This document shows, piece by piece, positions 1 to 7,906 of a stretch of 41,917 bases of DNA. The number at the start of each line of letters is the position of its first letter. The stretch's first letter is position 1. The position numbers and the translations under genes are program-made. Source of the stretch: Opitutia bacterium UBA6410 (GTDB lineage Bacteria; Verrucomicrobiota; Verrucomicrobiia; Opitutales; Intestinicryptomonadaceae). The notes beneath the pieces are model-generated. The model did no database searches and was not told the origin of the DNA. It saw nothing but the letters and a program-made list of their open reading frames with translations. The stretch lies in assembly GCA_002437405.1 (NCBI GenBank), contig DJPO01000114.1, positions 1 through 41,917 of the forward strand. The letters run 5' to 3'.

Positions 1-11
1 AAAAATCGGGA

Positions 12-998
12 TTAGCCGATGAATTTGCGGTGTGAATTTTTTACGTTTGTTTGGTTGACCATTGCGTATTGCATGGTGGTATCTATATTTTGGTGTCCCA
101 ACAGGTGTTGGACTTGCTCTATTGGCATACCTTTATCTATGGCAACGGTTGCAAGTGTGCGCCTGAATTTATGGGGGTGAACTCTGGGAATATTCAGCTT
201 TCTGCCAAGTTCTCGCAATCGGATTTCAACGCCGCTTATTTTTAGCCTATTAAACGGAGCAAGCAAAGTAACAAACAAGGCAGGATTTTCGTCTTTTCGC
301 TTGGACAAATATCGTTGTAGGTGAATTTTGGTTCGGGCATCGAAATAGACTTTTCGTTCCTTATCGCCTTTACCAAAAACAATACATTCGCGGTTCTCAA
401 AATCTATGTCGCTTCGGTTTAATTTTACAAGTTCGCCCACGCGCATACCCGTAGATGAAAGAAGATCTATTAGGGCAAGATCTCGAATATTGCCTGCAAA
501 GTCGCGCATAATTTCAAGAGATTCGTCGGAATAGGTTTCCTTTACAGTTTTTCCTGTTCTAACTTTGTGTATGCGTCTTACGGGGCTTTTTAGAATATAA
601 TCCTCATTTTCCAGCCATGAAAAGAAACTTGAAAGTACTCGGCGAATGTTATCTATGGTGACTTTCCCCGTGCGGCCGTTGCGTTGATAGTTATCGAGGT
701 AAAGCCGAAGGTCGTCAGTTGTAATCTGTTTAATAGGTTTATTAACCACCAAGATAGTGTTTTGAATTGTAGCGCGGTAATAGTCCAATGTTTTTTCAGA
801 GCACCCTTCAACCTTCTTTGCTGAGAGGTATATTTTTAAAAAATCTTCGTCTTTATCTTCATTTACGCGCGGTTCATCTGATAAAGCTACACTTAAAATC
901 CTATCCAATTTCTCCATTTGGGAATTGTTCAAATATCTAAGCATTGCCTGTTTTATGTATGCGATTTTTTCTTCTTTTGATTGAATATTTTTTATCAT
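12..998 (-). CDS. Tyrosine recombinase / phage-type integrase (XerC/D-like)
   Basis: A 328-aa site-specific recombinase that would cut and rejoin DNA through a tyrosine. The N-terminal half (about residues 45-135) looks like the SAM-like core-binding domain. The C-terminal half has the catalytic set: Arg in STGMRVGEL, Lys in the GKGDKER hairpin, HPHKFRRT (H-x-x-R), LLGHQNIDTT (second His) and the nucleophile Tyr in TMQYAMVN. I start at the ATG at 998 (MIKNIQSKEEK). The frame stays open upstream to 1253, but that extension overlaps hsdR antisense and resembles no integrase. hsdR diverges 55 bp away. Two roles fit: the integrase of the island ending in the tRNA-Arg fragment at 8606, or an hsdS-shuffling recombinase of the type I restriction locus. 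hsdM and hsdS are not in the window and may lie to the left. Family assignment is secure; the role is inferred. Confidence 0.9.
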   Translation of the reverse strand: MIKNIQSKEEKIAYIKQAMLRYLNNSQMEKLDRILSVALSDEPRVNEDKDEDFLKIYLSAKKVEGCSEKTLDYYRATIQNTILVVNKPIKQITTDDLRLYLDNYQRNGRTGKVTIDNIRRVLSSFFSWLENEDYILKSPVRRIHKVRTGKTVKETYSDESLEIMRDFAGNIRDLALIDLLSSTGMRVGELVKLNRSDIDFENRECIVFGKGDKERKVYFDARTKIHLQRYLSKRKDENPALFVTLLAPFNRLKISGVEIRLRELGRKLNIPRVHPHKFRRTLATVAIDKGMPIEQVQHLLGHQNIDTTMQYAMVNQTNVKNSHRKFIG

Positions 999-1053
999 AA
1001 TAATTTTGTCTTGAATGTTTAGTTTAAGATAGTAGGATACAAATTCATCGAAA

Positions 1054-4000
1054 ATGGACGAAATTAAAAAATTCTTGGACAAACTGAAAAATGGGCAACA
1101 AAGAATAAATCCTTTAGAGATAGCCCAAAACTGCCGCAATTTGCTTTTCAATGCAGTAAAGTCCATTTTTGCAAAAAAAGGCGAGGTGGTCTCTGCCAAG
1201 GCATCGCTCCTTGAGCTTCTGGATAGTCCGACCGTCAACGAATATTTGAGCAATGACGCGGATATTCTAAATTCACTTCACTATATCCGCATTTTGGGTT
1301 CTTTTGCAAAACAAGGGTTAAGCGTAAAAAAAACGGAATCGGAACTTGCAGCAAAAAACCTTGAATATTTCAACGACTATTGCGAGTGGAAAGAGCAAAA
1401 CGCATTGAGGCGCGACATAAAGAGCTACCCGAAAATGCCGTATATGTCGGAAGCCAACACGCGCAAGCTATATATAGATTTGTACCTGAAAGAAGCGGGT
1501 TGGAATGTGATGGGAAAAGAAAATGTGCCGTCACCGTCTAAAGCTGGCATAGAAATAGAAATCGAAGGCATGCCAAATTCCAAGAGACTTGGCTATTGCG
1601 ACTATGTTTTGTATGGCAAAGATGGAAGACCATTGGCGATTGTGGAAGCCAAAAAAACTTCCGTAGAACCAGAAAAGGGACGACATCAAGTTGAATTATA
1701 TGGCGAATGTATGAAAGCCAAATATGGATACATTCCAATTTTGTATTACACAAATGGCTATGAAATTCGGTGCATAGATGGAATTTATCCGCCAAGACGA
1801 TTGCTTGCTTTTCATACAGAGTCGGAACTTGAGGTTTTACTGCAACGCAGGAATAGAAGCGATATCACAAACATTAAAATCAATGATAACATTACAAACA
1901 GAGGGTATCAAAAGCAGGCAATAACCGCCATATACGACAGATTGAACAAAAAGCATAGGCGCGGCTTGCTTGTTATGGCAACGGGCACGGGTAAAACAAG
2001 AATATCTATTTCGCTTGTCGATGTTTTGGCAAGAAGTGGCTGGGTTAAAAATGTATTATTTTTGGCAGATAGAACTTCTCTAGTAAGTCAGGCACATTCA
2101 AACTTTAAAGATTTGTTGCCCGAATTCCCGACTTGTGTTTTGTCGGAAGGCGGTAATGACAAAAATATAGGCGCACGTTTGATGTTTTCGACATATCAAA
2201 CGATGATAAACTATATAGACAGTGAAGACAAAATTTTTTCAACAGGCAGGTTTGACTTAATCTTGATAGATGAGGCCCACCGATCTATTTTCAACAAATA
2301 CGGAACAATTTTTGAATATTTTGACTCGTTTTTAATCGGATTGACTGCAACCCCGAAGAGCGATGTAGATTTTAATACATATAGAATTTTTAATTGCGAA
2401 AGCGGAGAACCGAATTTTGCATACGGGCTCGAAGAAGCAGTAAAAGATAAATATCTTGTGCCTTATAGAGTAGTGAATAAAACTACAAAAAGGCTTCAAC
2501 ACGGGTTTAAATACGAAGAACTTTCGGCCGACGAAAGACGACAGCTTGAAGAACAATATGGAGATATTGCGCCGACACCTGAATTTACGGTATCAAGCTC
2601 AAAATTGTTTCGCGAAATTTACAACGAGAATACTTGCGATGTAGTTATTCAAGAATTGATGAATAACGGGTTGAAAGTAAGTCAAGGTGATTTGCTCGGT
2701 AAAACCATAATTTTTGCCTACAACCACAAACACGCGCAGATGATAGTTGACAGATTCAACGTTTTATATCCGCGATATGGTAGTGAATATTGCCAGTTAA
2801 TAGACAATTACGTTAATTATGCAGACGATTTAATCGAAAAATTCAAGGTAAATGACAATTTCAGAATAGCTGTAAGTGTTGATATGTTAGATACTGGCAT
2901 AGACGTTCCCAGTGTGCTAAATTTGGTATTCTTCAAGCCCGTAAATTCCAAAGTAAAATTCATGCAAATGATAGGAAGAGGGACTCGTTTGTGCAAAAAT
3001 ATATTCGGAATTGGGCAAGACAAAACACATTTTTTGATATTCGACTTCTGCGATAATTTTAACTATTTCAACGAGCACGAAAACCCGCCTGAATCAAAAT
3101 GTAAACAGTTATCAATATCGCAAAGATTGTTCAATTTGCGTTTGGCTGTTCTTTGCGAACTTCAAGGCATAAAGCATCAGGAAATTGAATTTAACAGAAA
3201 TTATTATTTGAGGCTAAAAGACGAGCTGCATTCAGAAGTAGCGAAAATAAAGCTAAATTCCGTGCGAATTCAAGTCCGCGAGGAATTATGCTTTGTGGAT
3301 AAATATTCGGATATAAATACTTGGACGAACATATCGCCGCTTATGCGTTCCGAAATAGAACGCCACATTACATATCTGCTCGATAGCTATATTGAAGAAG
3401 ATACAAAAATAAAGTCCTTTGACGCTAGAATGTTTTATGCGGAAATTTCAATGCTTGAATCGGGCAACATAAAATCTGCATCCGCGCATGTCAGAAACAT
3501 AATGGAAGTTTGCCAATTCCTGCTGGACGAAAAGGCAAGTATTCCACAAGTATTAGAAAAGAAACGAGAATTACAACAGCTTTCAAGCCAGCAATATTGG
3601 GATTCGCCCACGATTGAATCGTTGGAATCGCTTAGGGCAGCTGTCAGAGAACTCATGGTATTTCTAGATTCAGCTGGGAATGGCAAAAAATTTGACGTGC
3701 ATATTTCAGACGAAGTTCTTCCCAATGGGAAAAATACTGGTATTTCTATTGATATAAGAACATACAAACAAAAAGTTATAGATTATTTGTTGGAGCACTC
3801 AAATAACCCAGTAGTTAAGAAAATTAAGAATTTGGAGAAAATAAATGCCAACGACTTAAAGGAGCTTGAACATATTTTATGGAATGAATTAGGCTCGAAA
3901 GCCGACTACGAGAAAACTACCGATACCGAAAACTTGGCTGTGTTTATTCGAAGTTTAGTAGGGCTTGAACAATCGGCAATAAATGAAAAGTTCGGGGATT

Positions 4001-4209
4001 TTTTGAGTGGCAATGTTTTAAACCCTCAACAGCAAGAATTTGTAAAAACAATAATAGATTACGTTCGCGAAAATGGAAATATAGAACTTCGAGATTTAGC
4101 AAACACCTCTCCTTTCAATGAATACCCAATTATCGATATTTTCGGAGAAAACCTCGAAGTTCTGCAATATATCGTAAACACATTTAACAATGTAGTCGTT
4201 GCTGCATAG
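1054..4209 (+). CDS. hsdR: Type I restriction enzyme, R (motor/nuclease) subunit
   Basis: 1051 aa, normal for HsdR. This subunit translocates DNA with ATP and cuts at a distance when bound to the HsdM/HsdS complex at an unmethylated site. A helical N-terminus (1-110) precedes a PD-(D/E)xK nuclease with D183 and E198-A-K200. A superfamily 2 motor follows: Walker A ATGTGKT at 309-315, DEAH at 406-409, motif III LTATP near 430 and motif VI QMIGRGTR at 638-645. The rest resembles the EcoEI-type C-terminal domain that docks on the methylase. All key motifs are intact, so it should be active if partners exist. hsdM and hsdS are absent here: they must lie left of the window, beyond the divergent recombinase, or the gene is an orphan. 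Codon use and AT content match the island, not the GC-rich right side. No strong Shine-Dalgarno precedes the ATG. Confidence 0.92.
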   Translation: MDEIKKFLDKLKNGQQRINPLEIAQNCRNLLFNAVKSIFAKKGEVVSAKASLLELLDSPTVNEYLSNDADILNSLHYIRILGSFAKQGLSVKKTESELAAKNLEYFNDYCEWKEQNALRRDIKSYPKMPYMSEANTRKLYIDLYLKEAGWNVMGKENVPSPSKAGIEIEIEGMPNSKRLGYCDYVLYGKDGRPLAIVEAKKTSVEPEKGRHQVELYGECMKAKYGYIPILYYTNGYEIRCIDGIYPPRRLLAFHTESELEVLLQRRNRSDITNIKINDNITNRGYQKQAITAIYDRLNKKHRRGLLVMATGTGKTRISISLVDVLARSGWVKNVLFLADRTSLVSQAHSNFKDLLPEFPTCVLSEGGNDKNIGARLMFSTYQTMINYIDSEDKIFSTGRFDLILIDEAHRSIFNKYGTIFEYFDSFLIGLTATPKSDVDFNTYRIFNCESGEPNFAYGLEEAVKDKYLVPYRVVNKTTKRLQHGFKYEELSADERRQLEEQYGDIAPTPEFTVSSSKLFREIYNENTCDVVIQELMNNGLKVSQGDLLGKTIIFAYNHKHAQMIVDRFNVLYPRYGSEYCQLIDNYVNYADDLIEKFKVNDNFRIAVSVDMLDTGIDVPSVLNLVFFKPVNSKVKFMQMIGRGTRLCKNIFGIGQDKTHFLIFDFCDNFNYFNEHENPPESKCKQLSISQRLFNLRLAVLCELQGIKHQEIEFNRNYYLRLKDELHSEVAKIKLNSVRIQVREELCFVDKYSDINTWTNISPLMRSEIERHITYLLDSYIEEDTKIKSFDARMFYAEISMLESGNIKSASAHVRNIMEVCQFLLDEKASIPQVLEKKRELQQLSSQQYWDSPTIESLESLRAAVRELMVFLDSAGNGKKFDVHISDEVLPNGKNTGISIDIRTYKQKVIDYLLEHSNNPVVKKIKNLEKINANDLKELEHILWNELGSKADYEKTTDTENLAVFIRSLVGLEQSAINEKFGDFLSGNVLNPQQQEFVKTIIDYVRENGNIELRDLANTSPFNEYPIIDIFGENLEVLQYIVNTFNNVVVAA

Positions 4210-4323
4210 AAAATTTCTTATAGGAATGGTTTTCGCTTTGCAAAAAATGAATTACCAGAAAAAACTTCAGTGGAATTTGATTGTAAATTTTTCACATTAA
4301 AGCCTTCTAAAAAAACTGGGGGT

Positions 4324-5130
4324 TTAGTCAAAGCAGAGTATGGGTGTTTTTTTTGTAGTAGATTCAATAATAACATCTCCAGTTTTCGTCGTGTATAATG
4401 GGACTTTATTGTTTTGTAAAATATTTCTTACAGATTGTTTCGGGTGTTCGTATTCGTTCCCATAATCGGATGTGCAAATAGCAATAGTTGGTTTTATTGC
4501 TTTTATAAACTCATCGGTATTAACACCATTTGCAGCGCCATGATGAGACAAGACAAGAACATCGACTTCTTTACATAAAATATCATCTTGCATAAGATAT
4601 TTTGCAATATCAGGAGAATCAACATCGCCTAAACTTAAAACATTGAATTTTCCTGATCTAAAAAATTTTATAGAGGAATTGTCATTTGAAGACTCGTATC
4701 CACCTTGGTTATACATGATGTTATTGAATCCCCAAGCTGTAGCAGGAGTCAAAGAACTTATATAGGAATAATCAAGTTTTTTGATAGTAGAAGTTGGATT
4801 TAGAAATCCATACTTTGATATAATACTTAGACAATTTTTACCAGTTTCAGTGTGTGGTGAATATTTTGGATATTCGACAATATTTGGTTTGAATTCTATT
4901 AAGATATTTTTCAAATCCTTTTCGCAGCAATGATCATCGTCCCAACTTGTAATGTGCAATGTATCGATTTTCTTTACATCTTTGCAATAATATAATTCGC
5001 TACAAAGCGTAGCCCAATTTTTAGAATCTAATATTGCTTCTATAAGCGTAAATGTTGAACCATCGTAATAAGACATGGATGATCCAGCTTTGTTCAATTG
5101 ATAAGCCCGAAATCTTGTATTTGAAATCAT
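4324..5130 (-). CDS. ComEC-type metallo-beta-lactamase-fold protein with altered metal motif
   Basis: 268 aa; last gene of the minus-strand operon. Its start overlaps the end of the preceding gene by 4 nt (ATGA), so translation is probably coupled. It has the MBL landmarks typical of the ComEC/Rec2 C-terminal domain: a D-D-D-H stretch at 64-67, LSLGDVD with D169, LSHHGAANG with H196-H197, and a late His in EHPKQS (H229). Unlike its partner, the first His of HxDxDH is replaced: the segment reads S62-W63-D-D-D-H. That should weaken one metal ligand. No signal peptide or membrane helix is visible, so it is probably cytosolic. ComEC-like MBLs are thought to be nucleases or phosphodiesterases acting on nucleic acid or nucleotides; the substrate here is unknown. 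A regulatory or scaffolding paralogue of the upstream MBL is a reasonable alternative. Confidence 0.72.
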   Translation of the reverse strand: MISNTRFRAYQLNKAGSSMSYYDGSTFTLIEAILDSKNWATLCSELYYCKDVKKIDTLHITSWDDDHCCEKDLKNILIEFKPNIVEYPKYSPHTETGKNCLSIISKYGFLNPTSTIKKLDYSYISSLTPATAWGFNNIMYNQGGYESSNDNSSIKFFRSGKFNVLSLGDVDSPDIAKYLMQDDILCKEVDVLVLSHHGAANGVNTDEFIKAIKPTIAICTSDYGNEYEHPKQSVRNILQNNKVPLYTTKTGDVIIESTTKKTPILCFD

Positions 5131-6023
5131 TGTTGGTCTAAAGTTAGAGTCCCTTTGTAATTGATTTGTGATTTGTATGAATCAAAGCGTAATATATCGC
5201 ATTTTAGGTTTCCCGTTGCATATACATCAATAGAATTACCATTACAATCAAACCAAAGATCTTTTGCGGTATTTTGTGTTATTGTGTTAAAACCGCCATA
5301 GTAATTTAATTTTTCAGATGGAGCTTCTCCAATTACGATTATTTTCGGATTTATATGTTTTAATATTTCCTCGGGAATCTTTCCAGAATCTCTTCCATGG
5401 TGAGGCGCAAAAAGAATATCCGTTCTTAAATCTAATTTAAGCAATTCAGTTTCCACAGATTTCATAAAATCTGATTCCATATCCCCCATCCATAAAAATG
5501 AAGCATTGTTTTCTATTGAATACTTAATTATAGGCGAGATATTATTTGGACTTTGATTTGTACCATTTTCAATATCTAATAGGGCGTTTGCAAAAATTTT
5601 ATTCTTTGTATCTGGCCAAAGAATTTTAATTCCAGCACAATTTTGTTTATCATCACTTATATTCAGCCATTTCCGAGCACATCCTTGTTGGAGAAAATAC
5701 ACTTTATCTGAATTTCGGAGTTCTACATATTTTTCAAAATCTACATCGTCGCAATCGTCTGAGATGTCATTTTCAACGCAATAAAAATTTGGGATTGAAA
5801 TTTTTTCAAAAAGTAATTTCAGACCTATGATATGATCTTGATCAGGATGCGTCGAGATAAATCTTACTATATCTTTGTCTGTATATTCAATTTTTATCTC
5901 TTTGATTATTTCTTCTTCTCGGCCTTCGGGAATGCAACAATCTATAATTGTAAAATTACTGCTATTATGTTTTATATAAAACATATCTCCATTCCCAACT
6001 GAAAAAGATTTAACTATGCTCAT
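5127..6023 (-). CDS. ComEC-type metallo-beta-lactamase-fold hydrolase
   Basis: 298 aa; third gene of the operon, overlapping the membrane-protein gene upstream by 14 nt and the second MBL downstream by 4 nt. The opening (SVGNGDMFYIKH, then TIIDCC) matches the start of ComEC-like MBL domains, where the first strands bring in a metal-binding Asp. The complete motif H59-P-D-Q-D-H64 is present, followed by LWMGDME with D181 and FAPHHGRDSG with H208-H209. The metal centre therefore looks intact. No export signal or membrane segment is visible. Family knowledge points to a metal-dependent nuclease or phosphodiesterase. The tight coupling to a membrane protein and a second, motif-altered MBL suggests that the three proteins form a complex. 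Function is inferred, not shown. Confidence 0.78.
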   Translation of the reverse strand: MSIVKSFSVGNGDMFYIKHNSSNFTIIDCCIPEGREEEIIKEIKIEYTDKDIVRFISTHPDQDHIIGLKLLFEKISIPNFYCVENDISDDCDDVDFEKYVELRNSDKVYFLQQGCARKWLNISDDKQNCAGIKILWPDTKNKIFANALLDIENGTNQSPNNISPIIKYSIENNASFLWMGDMESDFMKSVETELLKLDLRTDILFAPHHGRDSGKIPEEILKHINPKIIVIGEAPSEKLNYYGGFNTITQNTAKDLWFDCNGNSIDVYATGNLKCDILRFDSYKSQINYKGTLTLDQQ

Positions 6024-6558
6024 TTTTGCCCTCCTTAGCCTTTTCTATTCTTGAAACAATGTATTCTGTTTGTTTTCTATATGAAAGTAAAAACAACACA
6101 AATAACCCAAAAGCGAAAATCAATTTTATATTATACACGAAAAGAGAAAATATGAATTGTAAGGCATTCCAACAATCATCAATGTTTACATTCTCATATA
6201 AGGTTTGAAATATTAGAAGTAAAGTAATTACAAACATCAAAGCTGTAAACGTCTTATAGATATGACTAGCTTCTGATAATTCAGATATTCGTTTGTCTTT
6301 TTGCTCTGCATATAAAAACTCTTCATATGGCCTATATTTTATAATTTTTAGCTTTAACAATGTTTTTTCGATAACAATACCACCAAACCGATTGATTGCT
6401 AATCCTATGAAATAGAATGTAATCAAATTTGTTAAGGCGTTTTCTGATAAAGGAATATTTGGCAATCCCCACGCGTTTGATAAAACACAATATACACCTC
6501 CCGCTAAAATATGGTTTAAAAGGAGATAAGACGATAATTTGTTTAATATGGTTTCCAT
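6010..6558 (-). CDS. Four-helix integral membrane protein of unknown function
   Basis: 182 aa, not recognised as a named family. Four hydrophobic stretches are visible: about 8-28 (LLLNHILAGGVYCVLS), 43-62 (LITFYFIGLAINRFGG), 103-121 (FTALMFVITLLLIF) and 143-160 (FAFGLFVLFLLSY). A charged, probably cytosolic segment of about 40 residues lies between helices 2 and 3, and the C-terminus is a short, highly charged tail. The small size and layout recall four-helix membrane effectors found beside bacterial immune genes, but I see no specific motif, so this is only an analogy. The gene lies 30 bp below the nuclease gene and overlaps the first MBL gene by 14 nt, so it is co-transcribed with them. 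It could instead anchor the MBL pair at the membrane. Confidence 0.6.
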   Translation of the reverse strand: METILNKLSSYLLLNHILAGGVYCVLSNAWGLPNIPLSENALTNLITFYFIGLAINRFGGIVIEKTLLKLKIIKYRPYEEFLYAEQKDKRISELSEASHIYKTFTALMFVITLLLIFQTLYENVNIDDCWNALQFIFSLFVYNIKLIFAFGLFVLFLLSYRKQTEYIVSRIEKAKEGKNEHS

Positions 6559-6588
6559 TTTTATTGTATTGTGATTTTAATATGAATT

Positions 6589-7659
6589 CTAAAACCCATC
6601 GGGGACCAACCCTAGAGTATTGATTTTCTCCGTAGCATATTGTAGTGCTTCATGAATTTTCAGAACTTCTGTATAGTCTAAATATTTTATATGGGTTTTC
6701 AATGGCGTACTATAGACTTCTTTTTTGATTTTTTCCAGTTGAGTAGAATTACTTACTGCAACAATTCCTTGAACTGCTTTATTACTGTGTGCTTTTATTA
6801 AGTTGAGAATCAAACTATCAATAGAACCGGATGTTTGAACTTCAAAAACATAAATAACACGTCCCATATTACCAATGGTTGCTTCCCAAAGCGCATCGAC
6901 AACTGCACCATCAGCAACTTTCTTTTCAATGCTTGATTTGAAACCTAAGAATGCGCCTATTTCACTTATTTTATCTCGAATATCATTATGGTCGAAATTT
7001 AAATCTTTTTTGTTTTTTTGAGCGGAAGAATTTCCTATGTGTACGATGGAATCAACTTCATTTTCGATTTTATCGAACATTTCCCACATAAAATAATCGA
7101 GATGTAGCATATCAGTTATGCCAACTTCCTTCGATTTTTTTAACATCTCTTTTGCGGTATCGCAAAATACTATATAGTTTTTACCGTCTAGTCGGCTTTC
7201 ATATCTTGGAATATTATTTATACCAAGTTGCAAAAATGCGTTATGAGTTTTTCTGTTCCAGATGATAAATTCTTTGGGATATATTTTGCTCAAGAGTTCG
7301 CTCATTATTGCGGGACCTACGCCATGCACATTTTTTCTAAAAGAATCCCAACGCTTTTCTAGCTTGTCTTTACCATAGAGAAGTTCTGCGAACAACTTTT
7401 TGAGCTTATCTAAGCCATTGTCAGCGATAAGTGCATCGATTTTTGTATGGCGATTTCCCCACATTTTTAATGCCCATAACGGTGCGAGAAATTCATAGGC
7501 GCCGTCCGTGTCGAGATTCAAAATTTTTTGTTTAGTAAATCCCTTATAAAATTTAATTGCGTCTTTACGCTCTAAAGCTTCGGTTTCAAACTTTTGCTTG
7601 CCATTCGATTCAAGCCTTGAATACTCTTTTAGTTTTGTGGAGAGAAGTTTTGTGTCCAT
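6589..7659 (-). CDS. HhH-containing protein with C-terminal PD-(D/E)xK-like nuclease domain
   Basis: 356 aa; first gene of the four-gene minus-strand operon. Residues 100-145 contain a helix-hairpin-helix-like segment (VHGVGPAIMSELLSKIYP, then FIIWNRKTHNAF), similar in style to the DNA-binding HhH of base-excision glycosylases and to domains found beside McrB-like ATPases. Residues 235-330 resemble a restriction-endonuclease fold: a helix with FLGF, then D250-G and D255, then a strand ending E273-V-Q275. The usual Lys of the ExK motif is Gln here, a substitution tolerated in some members. This suggests DNA binding or cleavage, or recognition of a modified base. I do not recognise the full-length protein. 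The start is the ATG at 7659; upstream lies an AT-rich 247-bp divergent region. Family call is moderate, function unknown. Confidence 0.6.
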   Translation of the reverse strand: MDTKLLSTKLKEYSRLESNGKQKFETEALERKDAIKFYKGFTKQKILNLDTDGAYEFLAPLWALKMWGNRHTKIDALIADNGLDKLKKLFAELLYGKDKLEKRWDSFRKNVHGVGPAIMSELLSKIYPKEFIIWNRKTHNAFLQLGINNIPRYESRLDGKNYIVFCDTAKEMLKKSKEVGITDMLHLDYFMWEMFDKIENEVDSIVHIGNSSAQKNKKDLNFDHNDIRDKISEIGAFLGFKSSIEKKVADGAVVDALWEATIGNMGRVIYVFEVQTSGSIDSLILNLIKAHSNKAVQGIVAVSNSTQLEKIKKEVYSTPLKTHIKYLDYTEVLKIHEALQYATEKINTLGLVPDGF

Positions 7660-7760
7660 ATCGTAAAGTTATTGTTTGTTGTTCTATTTCAATAATAATG
7701 TTTATCAAGTTATTTTGTTGTTTTTTCTTAAATTGAATAAACCGAACGACAATTTAATGA

Positions 7761-7799
7761 AAATATGCGGAGAATATACGCCTTTTACCCCGCATATTT
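7761..7799. promoter_or_regulatory. 10-bp inverted repeat in the divergent island promoter region
   Basis: AAATATGCGG (7761-7770) and CCGCATATTT (7790-7799) are perfect inverted repeats with a 19-bp spacer. A partial direct copy (ATTTGCGGAG, 7795-7804) continues past the second arm. They lie between the minus-strand four-gene operon (start 7659) and the plus-strand ORF at 7907, where an operator controlling both would sit. There is no T-run, so a terminator is unlikely. The binding protein is unknown. Confidence 0.45.
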
Positions 7800-7866
7800 G
7801 CGGAGCATGCAAACGAGTGCATTTATTTAAAAATAATAAATAAAAACGTTGCATGTCTTATTGCGA

Positions 7867-7887
7867 TATGGTAACATGGATACCATA
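7867..7887. promoter_or_regulatory. 7-bp inverted repeat just upstream of the 160-aa ORF
   Basis: TATGGTA (7867-7873) and TACCATA (7881-7887) form a perfect inverted repeat with a 7-bp spacer, ending 19 bp before the ATG at 7907. The geometry (half-site centres 14 bp apart) is compatible with a dimeric repressor site, for example autoregulation by the downstream gene, or with a small hairpin near the ribosome binding site. An AAGG at about 7895-7898 supplies a weak Shine-Dalgarno. Confidence 0.4.
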
Positions 7888-7906
7888 GGAGATAAGGTAG
7901 TAAGAT

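Noticed and set aside
51..245. 64-aa plus-strand ORF inside the recombinase gene
   Set aside because: Antisense to the conserved catalytic region of the integrase; no family resemblance and no SD.
999..1253. N-terminal extension of the recombinase to position 1253
   Set aside because: The added 85 residues overlap hsdR antisense and look like translated antisense; ATG 998 gives a normal-length integrase.
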